NCBI RefSeq assembly: GCF_963668215.1
Contig: NZ_OY764190.1
Span: forward strand, 434,001-498,000
Direction of reading: 5' to 3'
DNA length: 64,000 bases
Origin: an uncultured Desulfosarcina sp.
GTDB lineage: Bacteria > Desulfobacterota > Desulfobacteria > Desulfobacterales > Desulfosarcinaceae
In this document: one piece after another, positions 1 through 8,177 of the stretch
Position numbering within the stretch: the stretch's first letter is position 1
Layout of the letters: every line of letters starts with the position of its first letter
Position numbers and translations under genes: made by a program
Notes under the pieces: model-generated
The model's input: the letters and a program-made list of their open reading frames with translations, nothing else
What the model was told of the DNA's origin: nothing
Databases searched by the model: none

Positions 1-290
1 CTGTTGGTGGCCTCTGAGAAGCTGCTCTTTTTGATTCCGTTTTCTGGTGCGATGGCACTTTTGGCAAAATCATCTTCTTCAAGCACTTGCAGCAGGTGTT
101 GAGCAGAATGGTGTTCTTCAAGATGAAAGTAAACCAGCGCGCGCAGATGTTCCTCAAAAGTCATCTGCAATGGTCGGTTTCCTTTGGAATCAAGAGCTGG
201 CATCCGTGATGTTGCCTCAGTCGCTGGTTGAAAAAAAGAGAAAAACTCCAGGGCATTGAGCTTTTGGAAAGGGTCGAATGTGCGTGGCAT
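1..290 (-). CDS. IS4-family transposase, N-terminal part (cut by window edge)
   Basis: The visible 96 or so codons encode the N-terminal region of the same transposase found whole at 54126-55286. The start is the ATG at 290, preceded by an AAGAGG ribosome binding site, as in the full copy. The catalytic DDE residues lie beyond the window. No internal stop is visible, so the gene may be intact. Confidence 0.85.
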   Translation of the reverse strand, partial: MPRTFDPFQKLNALEFFSFFQPATEATSRMPALDSKGNRPLQMTFEEHLRALVYFHLEEHHSAQHLLQVLEEDDFAKSAIAPENGIKKSSFSEATN

Positions 291-419
291 GTATAACCTC
301 TTGATATAATAGGGTATACAAAACGCCGCCCATATTGACGACCCAATGTCAAGCAAAAATATCGTTTAACCTGCTGATTTTAAATTATTTTTATGCAATT
401 CCCTAACCGGATTTTACTG
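1..419 (-). mobile_element. IS4-type insertion sequence, right end only (cut by window edge)
   Basis: This stretch repeats 54997-55415 with only two base differences that I can find (near 314 and 403). The complete copy is bounded by inverted repeats and a target duplication, so position 419 is the outer end of this copy, where the terminal repeat reads ...CCGGATTTTACTG. The rest of the element lies left of the window. The element points its transposase gene away from the neighbouring oxidoreductase gene, whose ATG begins 3 bases beyond the element end. Confidence 0.9.
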
Positions 420-422
420 ACA

Positions 423-2150
423 ATGAATGGATCTTTTAACAAATTACTCAAAATAGACCTGAACACGCAATCGTTTTCCCATGAAGTTATCCCACAGGAC
501 ATGATGCAGGAGAGTCTCGGGGGAAAAGGCCTGGGAATCCGATTGTTGTTCCAGGAGAACCCTGCGGGCGTGGATGCACTGTCGCCCGAAAACACGTTCA
601 TCATCACTGTCGGACCGGTTACGGGCACCGCCATGTGGGGGCAAAATCGCTTTGCCGTGTTTACCAAGAGCCCGGCCACGGGTGGTTTCGGCGAATCCTA
701 TTGTGGTGGAACGCTTGCACCCAAGATCAAAGGCTGCGGAGTGGACGCCGTCGTTATTCGAGGCCGGGCTGAGACGCTCACCTTTCTTGTCATCGATAAA
801 GATGGCGTTCGGTTTGAAGATGCCACCGCCTTCAAAGGCATGCAAACGTTCGAAACCGAAAAACAGATCCTCGACCGGTCGCCCAAAGGAGCCGGGGCCA
901 TGGTCATCGGGCCGGCCGGAGAGAACCTTGTCCGATTTGCCTGCATCAAATCCGACAAATGGCGAAGTTTGGGCCGGGGAGGCATGGGGGCGGTTCTTGG
1001 AAGCAAAAATGTCAAAGGCATTTCCTTTTATGGCAGCGAGAAATCCAGCATCGCCGATCCGGACCTGATGAAAAAGGTTGTCAGAGAAATCGCTGCAGAA
1101 GGAAAAAATTCGCCGGCAACCAAGAACTACAGAACCCTGGGCACGCCCATGCAGGTGGCTGTGACCAATTCGATGAACTGTTTTCCCACGCGCTATTGGC
1201 AGAGCGGGCACTTCGACCAGTGGGAGAACCTTTCCGCCGATTATATGCAAAAAAATTTTGAGATTGCATCCCGCGGCTGTCCGCCATGTTTTCTCAAATG
1301 CACCAAAAAATCGACTGTTAAAAAAGGCCGACATGCCGGGCTTGAAATCGAAGGTCCGGAATACGAGACGATTTATGCATTGGGCGGATTGAACGAGTTG
1401 GACAGCCTCGAAGAAGTCGCCTGGCTCAATAATCTGTGCGACCAGCTGGGCATCGATACCATGAGCGCCGGCAATATTTCCGCTTTTGCCATCGAGGCGT
1501 ACAAGGCCGGGAAAATCGATTTTGAGATCGATTATAACCAGCCGGATAAAATGGCCGAACTGTTCAAACTTGTCGCCAATTGCGAGGGCATCGGTGCGCT
1601 GTTTGCCGAAGGCATTCGCAGTGCATCTGAAAAACTGTCCCTTGCGGACATGGCCATTCACGTCAAGGGGCTTGAGCCTGCCGGTTTCGAACCGCGCGTT
1701 TTGAAGGGGATGGGATTGTCCTATGCAACGTCTGCCCGCGGCGCCTGCCATCTCAGGGGCACCTTTTACAAAGCCGAGCTTTCCGGGCAGATGGACAAGG
1801 ACCAGATCAAAGGCAAGGCCGAGTTGATGGTGGACTATGAGGACCGGGCGACCCTGTTCGATTGCCTGATCTTATGCCGGTTCTACCGGGATTTTATCCT
1901 TTGGGACAAACTGCAAATGCTGGTTGAAGCGACCACCGGAGAGCATTGCACCATCGCCGAGCTTCGAAAAAAAGCCAACAGGATCACTCAACTTACCCGG
2001 GAGTTCAACGCCCGGGAAGGTCTGGGGCCATCCGAAGACAAGCTACCCAAACCCTTTTTCAGGAAAAATCGTCAAGGCGCGTTTATATCCGGTTCCGAAC
2101 TGAAAACGATGATCGATGAGTACAACTTGATACGAAACCATCAATGTTGA
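423..2150 (+). CDS. Aldehyde:ferredoxin oxidoreductase family (tungsten/molybdenum pterin enzyme)
   Basis: About 575 residues, the usual family length (near 600). The N-terminus MNGSFNKLLKIDL matches the typical AOR opening. A CPPCFLKC motif (Cys286, 289, 293) and a late cysteine near residue 485 (DCLILCRF) correspond to the four [4Fe-4S] ligands of archaeal AOR. The family oxidises aldehydes to acids with ferredoxin as electron acceptor, using a bis-pterin tungsten site; the exact substrate is unknown. I chose the ATG at 423 from family alignment. An in-frame ATG at 393 also exists but lies inside the insertion sequence. No Shine-Dalgarno sequence precedes either start, because the IS ends 3 bases before 423 and has displaced the native leader. 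A ketopantoate-reductase-like gene follows after 10 bases, probably co-transcribed. Confidence 0.9.
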   Translation: MNGSFNKLLKIDLNTQSFSHEVIPQDMMQESLGGKGLGIRLLFQENPAGVDALSPENTFIITVGPVTGTAMWGQNRFAVFTKSPATGGFGESYCGGTLAPKIKGCGVDAVVIRGRAETLTFLVIDKDGVRFEDATAFKGMQTFETEKQILDRSPKGAGAMVIGPAGENLVRFACIKSDKWRSLGRGGMGAVLGSKNVKGISFYGSEKSSIADPDLMKKVVREIAAEGKNSPATKNYRTLGTPMQVAVTNSMNCFPTRYWQSGHFDQWENLSADYMQKNFEIASRGCPPCFLKCTKKSTVKKGRHAGLEIEGPEYETIYALGGLNELDSLEEVAWLNNLCDQLGIDTMSAGNISAFAIEAYKAGKIDFEIDYNQPDKMAELFKLVANCEGIGALFAEGIRSASEKLSLADMAIHVKGLEPAGFEPRVLKGMGLSYATSARGACHLRGTFYKAELSGQMDKDQIKGKAELMVDYEDRATLFDCLILCRFYRDFILWDKLQMLVEATTGEHCTIAELRKKANRITQLTREFNAREGLGPSEDKLPKPFFRKNRQGAFISGSELKTMIDEYNLIRNHQC

Positions 2151-2160
2151 GGAATCGTTT

Positions 2161-3093
2161 ATGAATGAGATAAAATCCGTCGCCATTGTCGGCGCAGGGG
2201 CACTCGGTCTGCTTTATGCCAAACCCATTGCACAAAAAATCGGAGAAAAATGCTATTTTTTAGCAGACGGCAGCCGCTACGACCGAATTAAAGACGGCCA
2301 TTTCACAATCAACGGCAAACCCGAACCCTTCAATGTCGTTTCTGTCGATTCCCTGACCGACGGTCTGTTGGCAAAGCCCGATTTCATTATCGTTGCGGTT
2401 AAAAATTATCATCTTAATGACATCACCAGGCTTCTGGAGGCCGCAGTATCTGATAATACGATTATCATATCCGTCCTCAACGGCCTGGACAGTGAAACTT
2501 TCCTTCAAAGCCATTGCCCTCAGGCTTCGGTCATTTCAAGCATTGCCATTGGAATGGATGCGGTTAAAGAAAAACACGATCTTTCGTTTACCGGGTCCGG
2601 CAAACTGCTAATCGGTTCGGCGGACAACAACAAAAACGATCCGGCACTTAAACGTCTGTCCTCCTTTTTGAACTTCTGCGAAATGGCTTACGAAGTGCCT
2701 GACGATATCCAGCGCTCTCTATGGTGGAAGTTGATGATCAATATCGGGATGAACCAGGTATCGGCCGTTACCGGGGCGAATTACGGAATCTTTCATACCG
2801 ACCGAAACATCCAGTTGCTCATGGAGGCAGCCATGCAGGAGACCATCGACGTTGCAAAAGCTGCCGGCGTCGACCTGCGCGACGACGATATTCCGAACTG
2901 GTATCCTACCCTCAACAGCCTTGGTGCCGATAAAAAAACATCGATGCTGCAGGATATCGAGGCGGGGAGGAAAACAGAGGTTCAATGGTTCAGCGGACGT
3001 TTGATTGAAATCGCCGGTCAATACGGAATCGATGTTCCCGTTAACCGTACCCTGTTTCAAATTATTAAAATTAAGGAGCTTATTTACAGCTGA
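2161..3093 (+). CDS. Ketopantoate reductase family (PanE/ApbA-like) NAD(P)-dependent reductase
   Basis: 310 residues, typical of PanE. The N-terminal Rossmann fold opens with VAIVGAGALGLLYA, the GxGxxG dinucleotide-binding motif of this family. An N-terminal NAD(P)-binding half is followed by a helical C-terminal half (WWKLMINIGMNQVSAVTG region near residues 190-205) that carries the catalytic Lys/Asn in the family. Family members reduce 2-ketopantoate to pantoate in CoA synthesis, but many paralogues act on other 2-keto acids. The position 10 bases after the aldehyde oxidoreductase suggests a co-transcribed role in keto acid or aldehyde metabolism rather than housekeeping CoA synthesis. A GAGGA ribosome binding site precedes the ATG. 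Confidence 0.8.
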   Translation: MNEIKSVAIVGAGALGLLYAKPIAQKIGEKCYFLADGSRYDRIKDGHFTINGKPEPFNVVSVDSLTDGLLAKPDFIIVAVKNYHLNDITRLLEAAVSDNTIIISVLNGLDSETFLQSHCPQASVISSIAIGMDAVKEKHDLSFTGSGKLLIGSADNNKNDPALKRLSSFLNFCEMAYEVPDDIQRSLWWKLMINIGMNQVSAVTGANYGIFHTDRNIQLLMEAAMQETIDVAKAAGVDLRDDDIPNWYPTLNSLGADKKTSMLQDIEAGRKTEVQWFSGRLIEIAGQYGIDVPVNRTLFQIIKIKELIYS

Positions 3094-3150
3094 CCGTACG
3101 TTTAAACTGAATGGAATTTCATTAATACTGAAATGGTAACAAAAAATATG

Positions 3151-3204
3151 GTTTCCCCCTAAAGATTTCGTGAATTCGACCGAAACTTATTTCTAGGGGG
3201 AAAC
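3151..3204 (+). promoter_or_regulatory. Leader hairpin masking the PilZ gene's ribosome binding site
   Basis: GTTTCCCCCT at 3151-3160 is the exact reverse complement of AGGGGGAAAC at 3195-3204. The right arm contains the AGGGGG Shine-Dalgarno sequence, 9 bases before the ATG at 3210. The 34-base loop can form a further inner TTTCG/CGAAA pairing. Folding would hide the ribosome binding site, so this may be a translational switch or thermosensor. Function is inference; the complementarity is directly visible. Confidence 0.55.
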
Positions 3205-3209
3205 TGACG

Positions 3210-3614
3210 ATGAAATCTTCTTTCGATGCTTTCCATAACAAAAACCTGCAACAGGCTTCCATAAATCTCTTTCCTATTGATTCGAATAGAAATATTCGTG
3301 AGAAACGAGCAACCCAAAGGCATCGTTTGTCGCTTCCACTTGAAATCTCTTACATCAACAAGGAAAAAAGATCCGACGCGCAATTGATCAACCATTGCCC
3401 GGATGGGATGTGCATCCGGTCTCGAACCGGATACAAGCCGGGCATGAGTCTGGTTGTGCGTGTCAAATGCTACCAATCCAATGACGCGAACATCGACTAT
3501 TGCGAAGGGCCGAGATCCATCAACCTTGCCGATGTCAAATGGTGCGAAGAAATAATTGACGATGAAAGTCCTTATTTCAAAGTTGGGCTTCAACTCCTTG
3601 CCCCCGTATATTGA
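3210..3614 (+). CDS. PilZ-domain protein (putative c-di-GMP effector)
   Basis: 134 residues. Residues around 30-45 carry an RxxxR-like motif (RATQRHR) followed by the LPLEISY strand and, about 25 residues later, NHCPDGMCI. These resemble the two c-di-GMP contact motifs of PilZ domains, RxxxR and (D/N)xSxxG, though the serine is replaced here (HCPDG). The first 30 residues show no motif. It is probably a stand-alone cytoplasmic c-di-GMP receptor or a degenerate relative. It is monocistronic, with a structured leader upstream and a regulator gene downstream on the same strand after about 330 bases. Confidence 0.65.
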   Translation: MKSSFDAFHNKNLQQASINLFPIDSNRNIREKRATQRHRLSLPLEISYINKEKRSDAQLINHCPDGMCIRSRTGYKPGMSLVVRVKCYQSNDANIDYCEGPRSINLADVKWCEEIIDDESPYFKVGLQLLAPVY

Positions 3615-3784
3615 ACCAGGAATAAAACCAAAAACGATGAGCATGAACCCCACATGGTCGGCATAAAGACGGCCGATCAAAGCCATTTTTTAGCTGCTCT
3701 TTTCCTGCCTCAGTTCCCTGTATTCCAAAAGTGTTATTACAAGCCACTTCGTTTCCTTTTCTCGGCTGGCCGCTGGGTCGTTTG
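3615..3784 (+). terminator. Gene-free stretch with a weak terminator-like hairpin
   Basis: After the PilZ stop, TCGGC (3658-3662) can pair with GCCGA (3672-3676) around a 9-base loop, and a T-run follows at 3686-3691. The 9-base gap between stem and T-run makes this a weak rho-independent terminator. I see no gene in 3615-3784. Confidence 0.3.
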
Positions 3785-3813
3785 TTGACATGGGTTCGAC
3801 ATGTCTTTATGGT
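3785..3813 (+). promoter_or_regulatory. Sigma-70-like promoter with operator-like inverted repeat for the XRE-cupin gene
   Basis: TTGACA (3785-3790) and TATGGT (3808-3813) are separated by 17 bases. An inverted repeat, GACATG at 3787-3792 and CATGTC at 3800-3805, lies across the -35 and spacer, a typical position for an autoregulatory operator. The regulator gene starts about 130 bases downstream. Confidence 0.5.
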
Positions 3814-3941
3814 TCGGCATAGACGTAAAGATACGGTTTTGGGACTGCGTTATCGGTCGCCGCGGTGTTATTTCTACCTCTGGTCTTGCCAAAAGCAGCA
3901 TCTTAACGTCTATTGGTCAATCCCGCAAAAAGGAAACGAAA

Positions 3942-4505
3942 ATGTCGTCAGGAACCGCCATCAGGGAATCCGTTGGCCAGCGCGTTCGCAATGCCCGCAA
4001 GGCGCAAAAAATGACCCTCCGGGAGATCGCCCGGCAGATCGGTTGTTCCGAAAGCCTGCTCTCGAAGATCGAAAACGGCAAGGGCAACCCTCCACTGAGC
4101 ACGCTGCATCACCTGACCAAGGCATTGGGTATAAGTATCAGCACGCTGTTCGCCGATGCGGACACCCCGGAAGTGGCCATTTACCGCAACGGCGAACGCG
4201 CGTTGCTGCACGCATCGCAGACGGTAACCCTGGAAGCGCTGATACCGCACACCGAAAGCCACCGACTCCAGGCGCACATCCATATTGTCGCCCCCGGCGG
4301 AAGCCCCGACGGCGATTACAGCCATGAAGGGGAAGAGGTGGGGTTCATTCTCGATGGACAGATCAAACTGATCGTAAACGGAACGGCCCATATTCTTTCC
4401 AAAGGAGACTCTTTTTCCTTTCGATCCGAACTCCCCCACAGCTACGGAAATCCTGGTCGCAAGGAAGCCAGGATAATCTGGGTCAACACCCCGGCAACCT
4501 TTTAG
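3942..4505 (+). CDS. XRE-family regulator with C-terminal cupin domain
   Basis: 187 residues. An N-terminal helix-turn-helix (residues about 11-66: VGQRVRNARKAQKMTLREIA, then SESLLSKIENG) is followed by a small-molecule-binding cupin domain (about 110-185) with the motif GEEVGFILDGQIKL and a later SFRSELPHSYGNP. This architecture is common in local repressors or activators of amino acid, polyamine and amide catabolism. It lies directly upstream of the livKHMGF, peptidase and amidase run on the same strand and probably senses that system's substrate. The ATG at 3942 follows an AAAAAGGAAAC ribosome binding site. Its own promoter carries an inverted repeat, suggesting autoregulation. Confidence 0.85.
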   Translation: MSSGTAIRESVGQRVRNARKAQKMTLREIARQIGCSESLLSKIENGKGNPPLSTLHHLTKALGISISTLFADADTPEVAIYRNGERALLHASQTVTLEALIPHTESHRLQAHIHIVAPGGSPDGDYSHEGEEVGFILDGQIKLIVNGTAHILSKGDSFSFRSELPHSYGNPGRKEARIIWVNTPATF

Positions 4506-4754
4506 GGTCCGCCCCCCAAAAAATACTTTTATGAAAGATGTTTCAGTAAATATGACATAAATGTATTCCAAATTCCACCAAATCGAATCGCCGCACTCTC
4601 TGTCAAAAATATAACCCACCAGAATCTTTAAAAAATAAAAACAATTCAAACCAGAAGTGCATTTCGGCACGGACTATGCTTTTTTGCCTGACAGGAAAGT
4701 TAATGATTTTCAGGCAAACTTTTGCCCAATATCACCACCCCAAGGAGGCTCCAC

Positions 4755-5960
4755 ATGATCAAGGCAGGTTTATCCCGTTGTTGTCCGCGCCCGTTACACC
4801 GCTATTCCATCGCTGTCACGCTGATGCTGCCATTTCTCATCACGCTGCTCGCCGCCGGCCCCGTTCTGGCCAAAAAAACAGTCAACGTCGGTTTTATTGC
4901 GCCGCTCTCCGGTGGCGTATCGGCCAACGGCCTTGGCGGTCGCAACGCCGCCGAACTGGCCGTTCAACTGAAGAACGCCGATCCCAAGGCCAAATACCAC
5001 TACGAACTGGAAATTCTCGATGACGAGTGCAAACCCAACATCGGCGTTCAAGTCGGCACCAAACTGGCAGCCAACCGCAAGATAATCGGAGCGGCGGCCC
5101 ACTACTGCAGTGCGGTGGCCCTGGGCGCGGTTGGCATCTACCATCGTTTTGGCCTGCCGGTAATCGTCTGGGGGGCCGTGCATCCGGACATCACCTACGG
5201 CAACGACTTCGCGGAGGTTTTCCGGGTTAACGGCACCATGATCAATCAGAATGAAGTGGCCGCCCAGTTCGTGACCGGCCTGGGCTATAAGAAGTGGGCC
5301 ATCATGCACGACACCACCGACTACGGAAAGGGTCACAATCAGTACTTCAGCAAATTTTTGACCGAAAACGGCGGCACCATCGTCGGCACTTTCGGCGTCA
5401 CCGCCGACCAGCAGGATTTCACCGCCGAATTGACCAAAATCAAGGCCCTCGATCCGGACGTGGTCTATTTCGGTGGCCTGACCCCCATCGGTGTGCGCAT
5501 CCGCGCGCAAATGGAGAAAATCGGTCTTGACGCGCAGTTTCAGGGCACCTCCGGCATTGTCTCGGATGCGTTTATCGAAGGCGCCGGGAAGCTCTCCGAA
5601 GGCACCCTGGCATTTCGTGAAGGCGCTCCCATCGAGAAACTGCCCGGCGGAATGTTCTTCATGGAGAAATATGACGAAGCCAAGTTCTCGCAGCCGCCCG
5701 AAGCCTATGGCCCCTTTGCATTCGCCGCCATGAACCTTCTGCTCGACACCATCGAGAAAAACGGTCCCGACCGCAAAAAAGTGGTCAAGGCCCTCCAGGC
5801 AACATCAGGCCACCCGTCCATCGTGGGCGACATCTCCTTTGACGATCATGGCCAGAACACGGTGGCCCTGATCACCAAGTATGTGGTCCAGGACGGCCAG
5901 TGGGTCGTCTGGGAAGACAGCGAATACGCAGCCGGAACGCGTAAACTCAAAGGCATGTAG
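4755..5960 (+). CDS. livK: Branched-chain amino acid-type ABC transporter, periplasmic substrate-binding protein
   Basis: 401 residues. The ATG at 4755 follows a strong AAGGAGG site. A signal peptide is clear: basic N-terminus, hydrophobic core near residues 18-36, and an Ala-x-Ala-like end (GPVLA) before KKTVNVGFIAPLSGG, the usual opening of LivK-type receptors. The bilobed type I periplasmic fold is indicated by GFIAPLSGG, the AAHYCSAVALG region and later DPDVVYFGG. The four genes behind it supply the permeases and ATPases. The ligand is unknown; the family binds leucine-type amino acids, amides, urea and aromatic acids. The amidase and peptidase downstream favour an amide or N-acyl amino acid. 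Confidence 0.9.
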   Translation: MIKAGLSRCCPRPLHRYSIAVTLMLPFLITLLAAGPVLAKKTVNVGFIAPLSGGVSANGLGGRNAAELAVQLKNADPKAKYHYELEILDDECKPNIGVQVGTKLAANRKIIGAAAHYCSAVALGAVGIYHRFGLPVIVWGAVHPDITYGNDFAEVFRVNGTMINQNEVAAQFVTGLGYKKWAIMHDTTDYGKGHNQYFSKFLTENGGTIVGTFGVTADQQDFTAELTKIKALDPDVVYFGGLTPIGVRIRAQMEKIGLDAQFQGTSGIVSDAFIEGAGKLSEGTLAFREGAPIEKLPGGMFFMEKYDEAKFSQPPEAYGPFAFAAMNLLLDTIEKNGPDRKKVVKALQATSGHPSIVGDISFDDHGQNTVALITKYVVQDGQWVVWEDSEYAAGTRKLKGM

Positions 5961-6085
5961 TCCCGCTGTTGCAGCAAAAGGTGGCGGGCGAGAAATCGGC
6001 CCGCCGCCAGGACAGCCGTCCATTTCGAACGCAAACCCGCCGTCGGTCCTCATCGACCGGCGGCGCGAATCGGAGATTGTATACC

Positions 6086-7006
6086 ATGGACCTGGGACTG
6101 CTGGGACAGTACCTGATCAACGGGCTGATGCTGGGCATGATGTACGCCCTGGTCGCCGTCGGATTCACCCTTTTCTTCGGCGTGCTGGATGTGATTGTCT
6201 TTTCCCATGGCGACCTGTTGATGGTTGGTGCCTTTGCCGGCTTCGCCGTCTACCTGGGCCTGCAGCACATTTATCTGGGATCGGGCATTGCCGAAATCAT
6301 CTACGTCGTCGCCGTGAGCATGGGCTCCATGGCCCTGTTGGGTGCGCTCATCGGCCGCCACCTGATTCTGCGGCTGCGCAAAGCCCCACCCCTTAATACC
6401 CTGCTGGTGACTATGATGCTGGGAACGGTGCTGCGCGAGGCGATCCGCCTTTTCTTCCCCGACGGATCGAACCCCAAGCCCTTTCCGGCCATGCTGCCGG
6501 ATAACGCCGTGGCCATCGGATCGCTGAACCTGCGCGTGGACAGTGTACTTTTGCTGGTCGCGGGCTTTCTGATCATCGTCGGCCTGCATCTGATCATCAA
6601 TCGTACCAAGCTCGGGCTGGCCATCCGTGCAGTGGCCCAGGACGAGGAGACTGCCCGGACCATGGGCATCAACTTCACCGCCACGGTGATGATCACCTTT
6701 GCCCTGGGTTCCGGTGTGGCGGCCTTTGCCGGAATCATGAACGGATTGTACTATAACGAAATCAATTTCAGCATGGGGCTGCTTCTGGGCGCCATCGGGT
6801 TCAGCGCCGCCATCGTCGGCGGGTTGGGCAATATCTACGGTGCCATCATCGGCGGCTTTCTTTTCTCCCTGTTGCAGACCGTCGGTGCGGTGGCCCTTCC
6901 CTTTGCCAGCGCCTACAAGGATGTCTTTGCATTTGGCGTCATTATCGCCCTGATGGCCTGGCGCCCCACCGGCCTTCTGGCAGAAAGAACCAGCGAGCGG
7001 GTATAA
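6086..7006 (+). CDS. livH: Branched-chain amino acid-type ABC transporter permease LivH
   Basis: 306 residues with about eight hydrophobic membrane segments. The opening LGQYLINGLMLGMMYALVAV and the internal GLAIRAVAQDEETARTMGIN loop (coupling helix that contacts the ATPase) are characteristic of LivH. The ATG at 6086 was chosen because the family begins with this short hydrophobic helix; the 125 bases before it lack coding character. It pairs with LivM, starting four bases after its stop. Confidence 0.9.
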   Translation: MDLGLLGQYLINGLMLGMMYALVAVGFTLFFGVLDVIVFSHGDLLMVGAFAGFAVYLGLQHIYLGSGIAEIIYVVAVSMGSMALLGALIGRHLILRLRKAPPLNTLLVTMMLGTVLREAIRLFFPDGSNPKPFPAMLPDNAVAIGSLNLRVDSVLLLVAGFLIIVGLHLIINRTKLGLAIRAVAQDEETARTMGINFTATVMITFALGSGVAAFAGIMNGLYYNEINFSMGLLLGAIGFSAAIVGGLGNIYGAIIGGFLFSLLQTVGAVALPFASAYKDVFAFGVIIALMAWRPTGLLAERTSERV

Positions 7007-7010
7007 AAAC

Positions 7011-8177
7011 ATGAGATCTTCTTCAGCACTCAAAAACCGTCTGATCTGCCTGGCGGCGGCGGCCGGTATCACCGGCTACACGATCCTGATCCTTATGGCC
7101 GAGTCCCAACTGGCCGTAGCAGGACTGCTCGTACTGGCCGCGGTCCTGTTCGCCGTCGGATCGCACAATGGCGCCACTGCCGCTTTAGGTAAGCTGTTCC
7201 ATCAAAATGAGCGTCTTACCGACGCCATGGCCCTGGTCGCTGCCGGCATCGTCACCGTCTGTTTCGCCCAGGATCACTATGTACTCTTCATGGTGGCTAC
7301 GGTGATGCTTTACATGGTCGCCTGCCTGGGCATGAACATCCAGTTGGGACTGGCCGGCGTGGTCAATTTCTGCGGCGCTTCTTTCTTTGGCGTGGGCTGC
7401 TACACATCGGCCGTACTGCTCAACCACACCCCCTTGCCCCCGGTGCTGGTAATCCTTTTCGGCGGGATCTGCACCGCGATCGTCGGCTCCCTGCTGATCC
7501 TCCCGGTTCTGCGCACCACCGGTCATTACGCCGCGCTGGTCACCATCGCCTTCGCTCTGTTGTTCAAAACCTTTCTGGACGTCAATGACACCCTCGGTGG
7601 CCCCCAGGGGCTACAGGTTCCCGGCATGCGCCTGTTTGGCTGGGATTTTTCCATGCCGATCGCCATCGGCGATCTCGAGATCTCGTTCTATGTGCCTTAC
7701 GTCCTGTTTTGCGGGGTTGTGCTGGCCGCGACCTTTGTCCTTGCCCGGCGTATCGAGCGATCCTGGATCGGGGTCAACATGGATGCCGTGCGCTTGGACG
7801 AAACCGCCGCCAGCTGTTTCGGACTGAATCTGTCCCGCTGGAAGATTACGGCGTTTACAGCGGGCAATTTTCTCATCGGAGTCGGCGGCGCCATTTACGG
7901 GATGATGATCGGCTATATCGCCCCCAGCAATTTCGCTTTCAGCGATTCGCTGATCCTACTCTCCATCGTACTGCTGGGCGGCATCGGCAATCTTTGGGGA
8001 CTGCTGCCGGCGGCTTTTATCGTCGTGGTTCTGCCCGAGAAGTTTCAGGTCATCCAGGAGTATCGCTTTTTGCTTTACGCAACCATGGTCATCCTTATGC
8101 TGCTGTATCGGCCCGACGGCCTGATTCCCAGGCCCCTGAGAACCTTTATCGCCCCCGGAGCACCCAATGAATCCTAA
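7011..8177 (+). CDS. livM: Branched-chain amino acid-type ABC transporter permease LivM
   Basis: 388 residues, strongly hydrophobic. The N-terminal extension of about 85 residues with two or three membrane segments precedes the conserved core (YMVACLGMNIQLGLAGVVNF, then ALVTIAFALLFK). The coupling loop reads VRLDETAASCFGLNLSRWK. It forms the heterodimeric channel with LivH. Its stop overlaps the start of livG by 11 bases, showing translational coupling. Confidence 0.9.
   Translation: MRSSSALKNRLICLAAAAGITGYTILILMAESQLAVAGLLVLAAVLFAVGSHNGATAALGKLFHQNERLTDAMALVAAGIVTVCFAQDHYVLFMVATVMLYMVACLGMNIQLGLAGVVNFCGASFFGVGCYTSAVLLNHTPLPPVLVILFGGICTAIVGSLLILPVLRTTGHYAALVTIAFALLFKTFLDVNDTLGGPQGLQVPGMRLFGWDFSMPIAIGDLEISFYVPYVLFCGVVLAATFVLARRIERSWIGVNMDAVRLDETAASCFGLNLSRWKITAFTAGNFLIGVGGAIYGMMIGYIAPSNFAFSDSLILLSIVLLGGIGNLWGLLPAAFIVVVLPEKFQVIQEYRFLLYATMVILMLLYRPDGLIPRPLRTFIAPGAPNES

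Noticed and set aside
393..422. ATG at 393 as AOR start
   Set aside because: It lies within the IS terminal repeat and adds ten residues not found in the family; kept only as a possible accidental start.
444..1751. 435-codon open frame on the minus strand opposite the AOR gene
   Set aside because: It is the antisense shadow of a well-conserved protein in GC-rich DNA; the translation has no recognisable motif.
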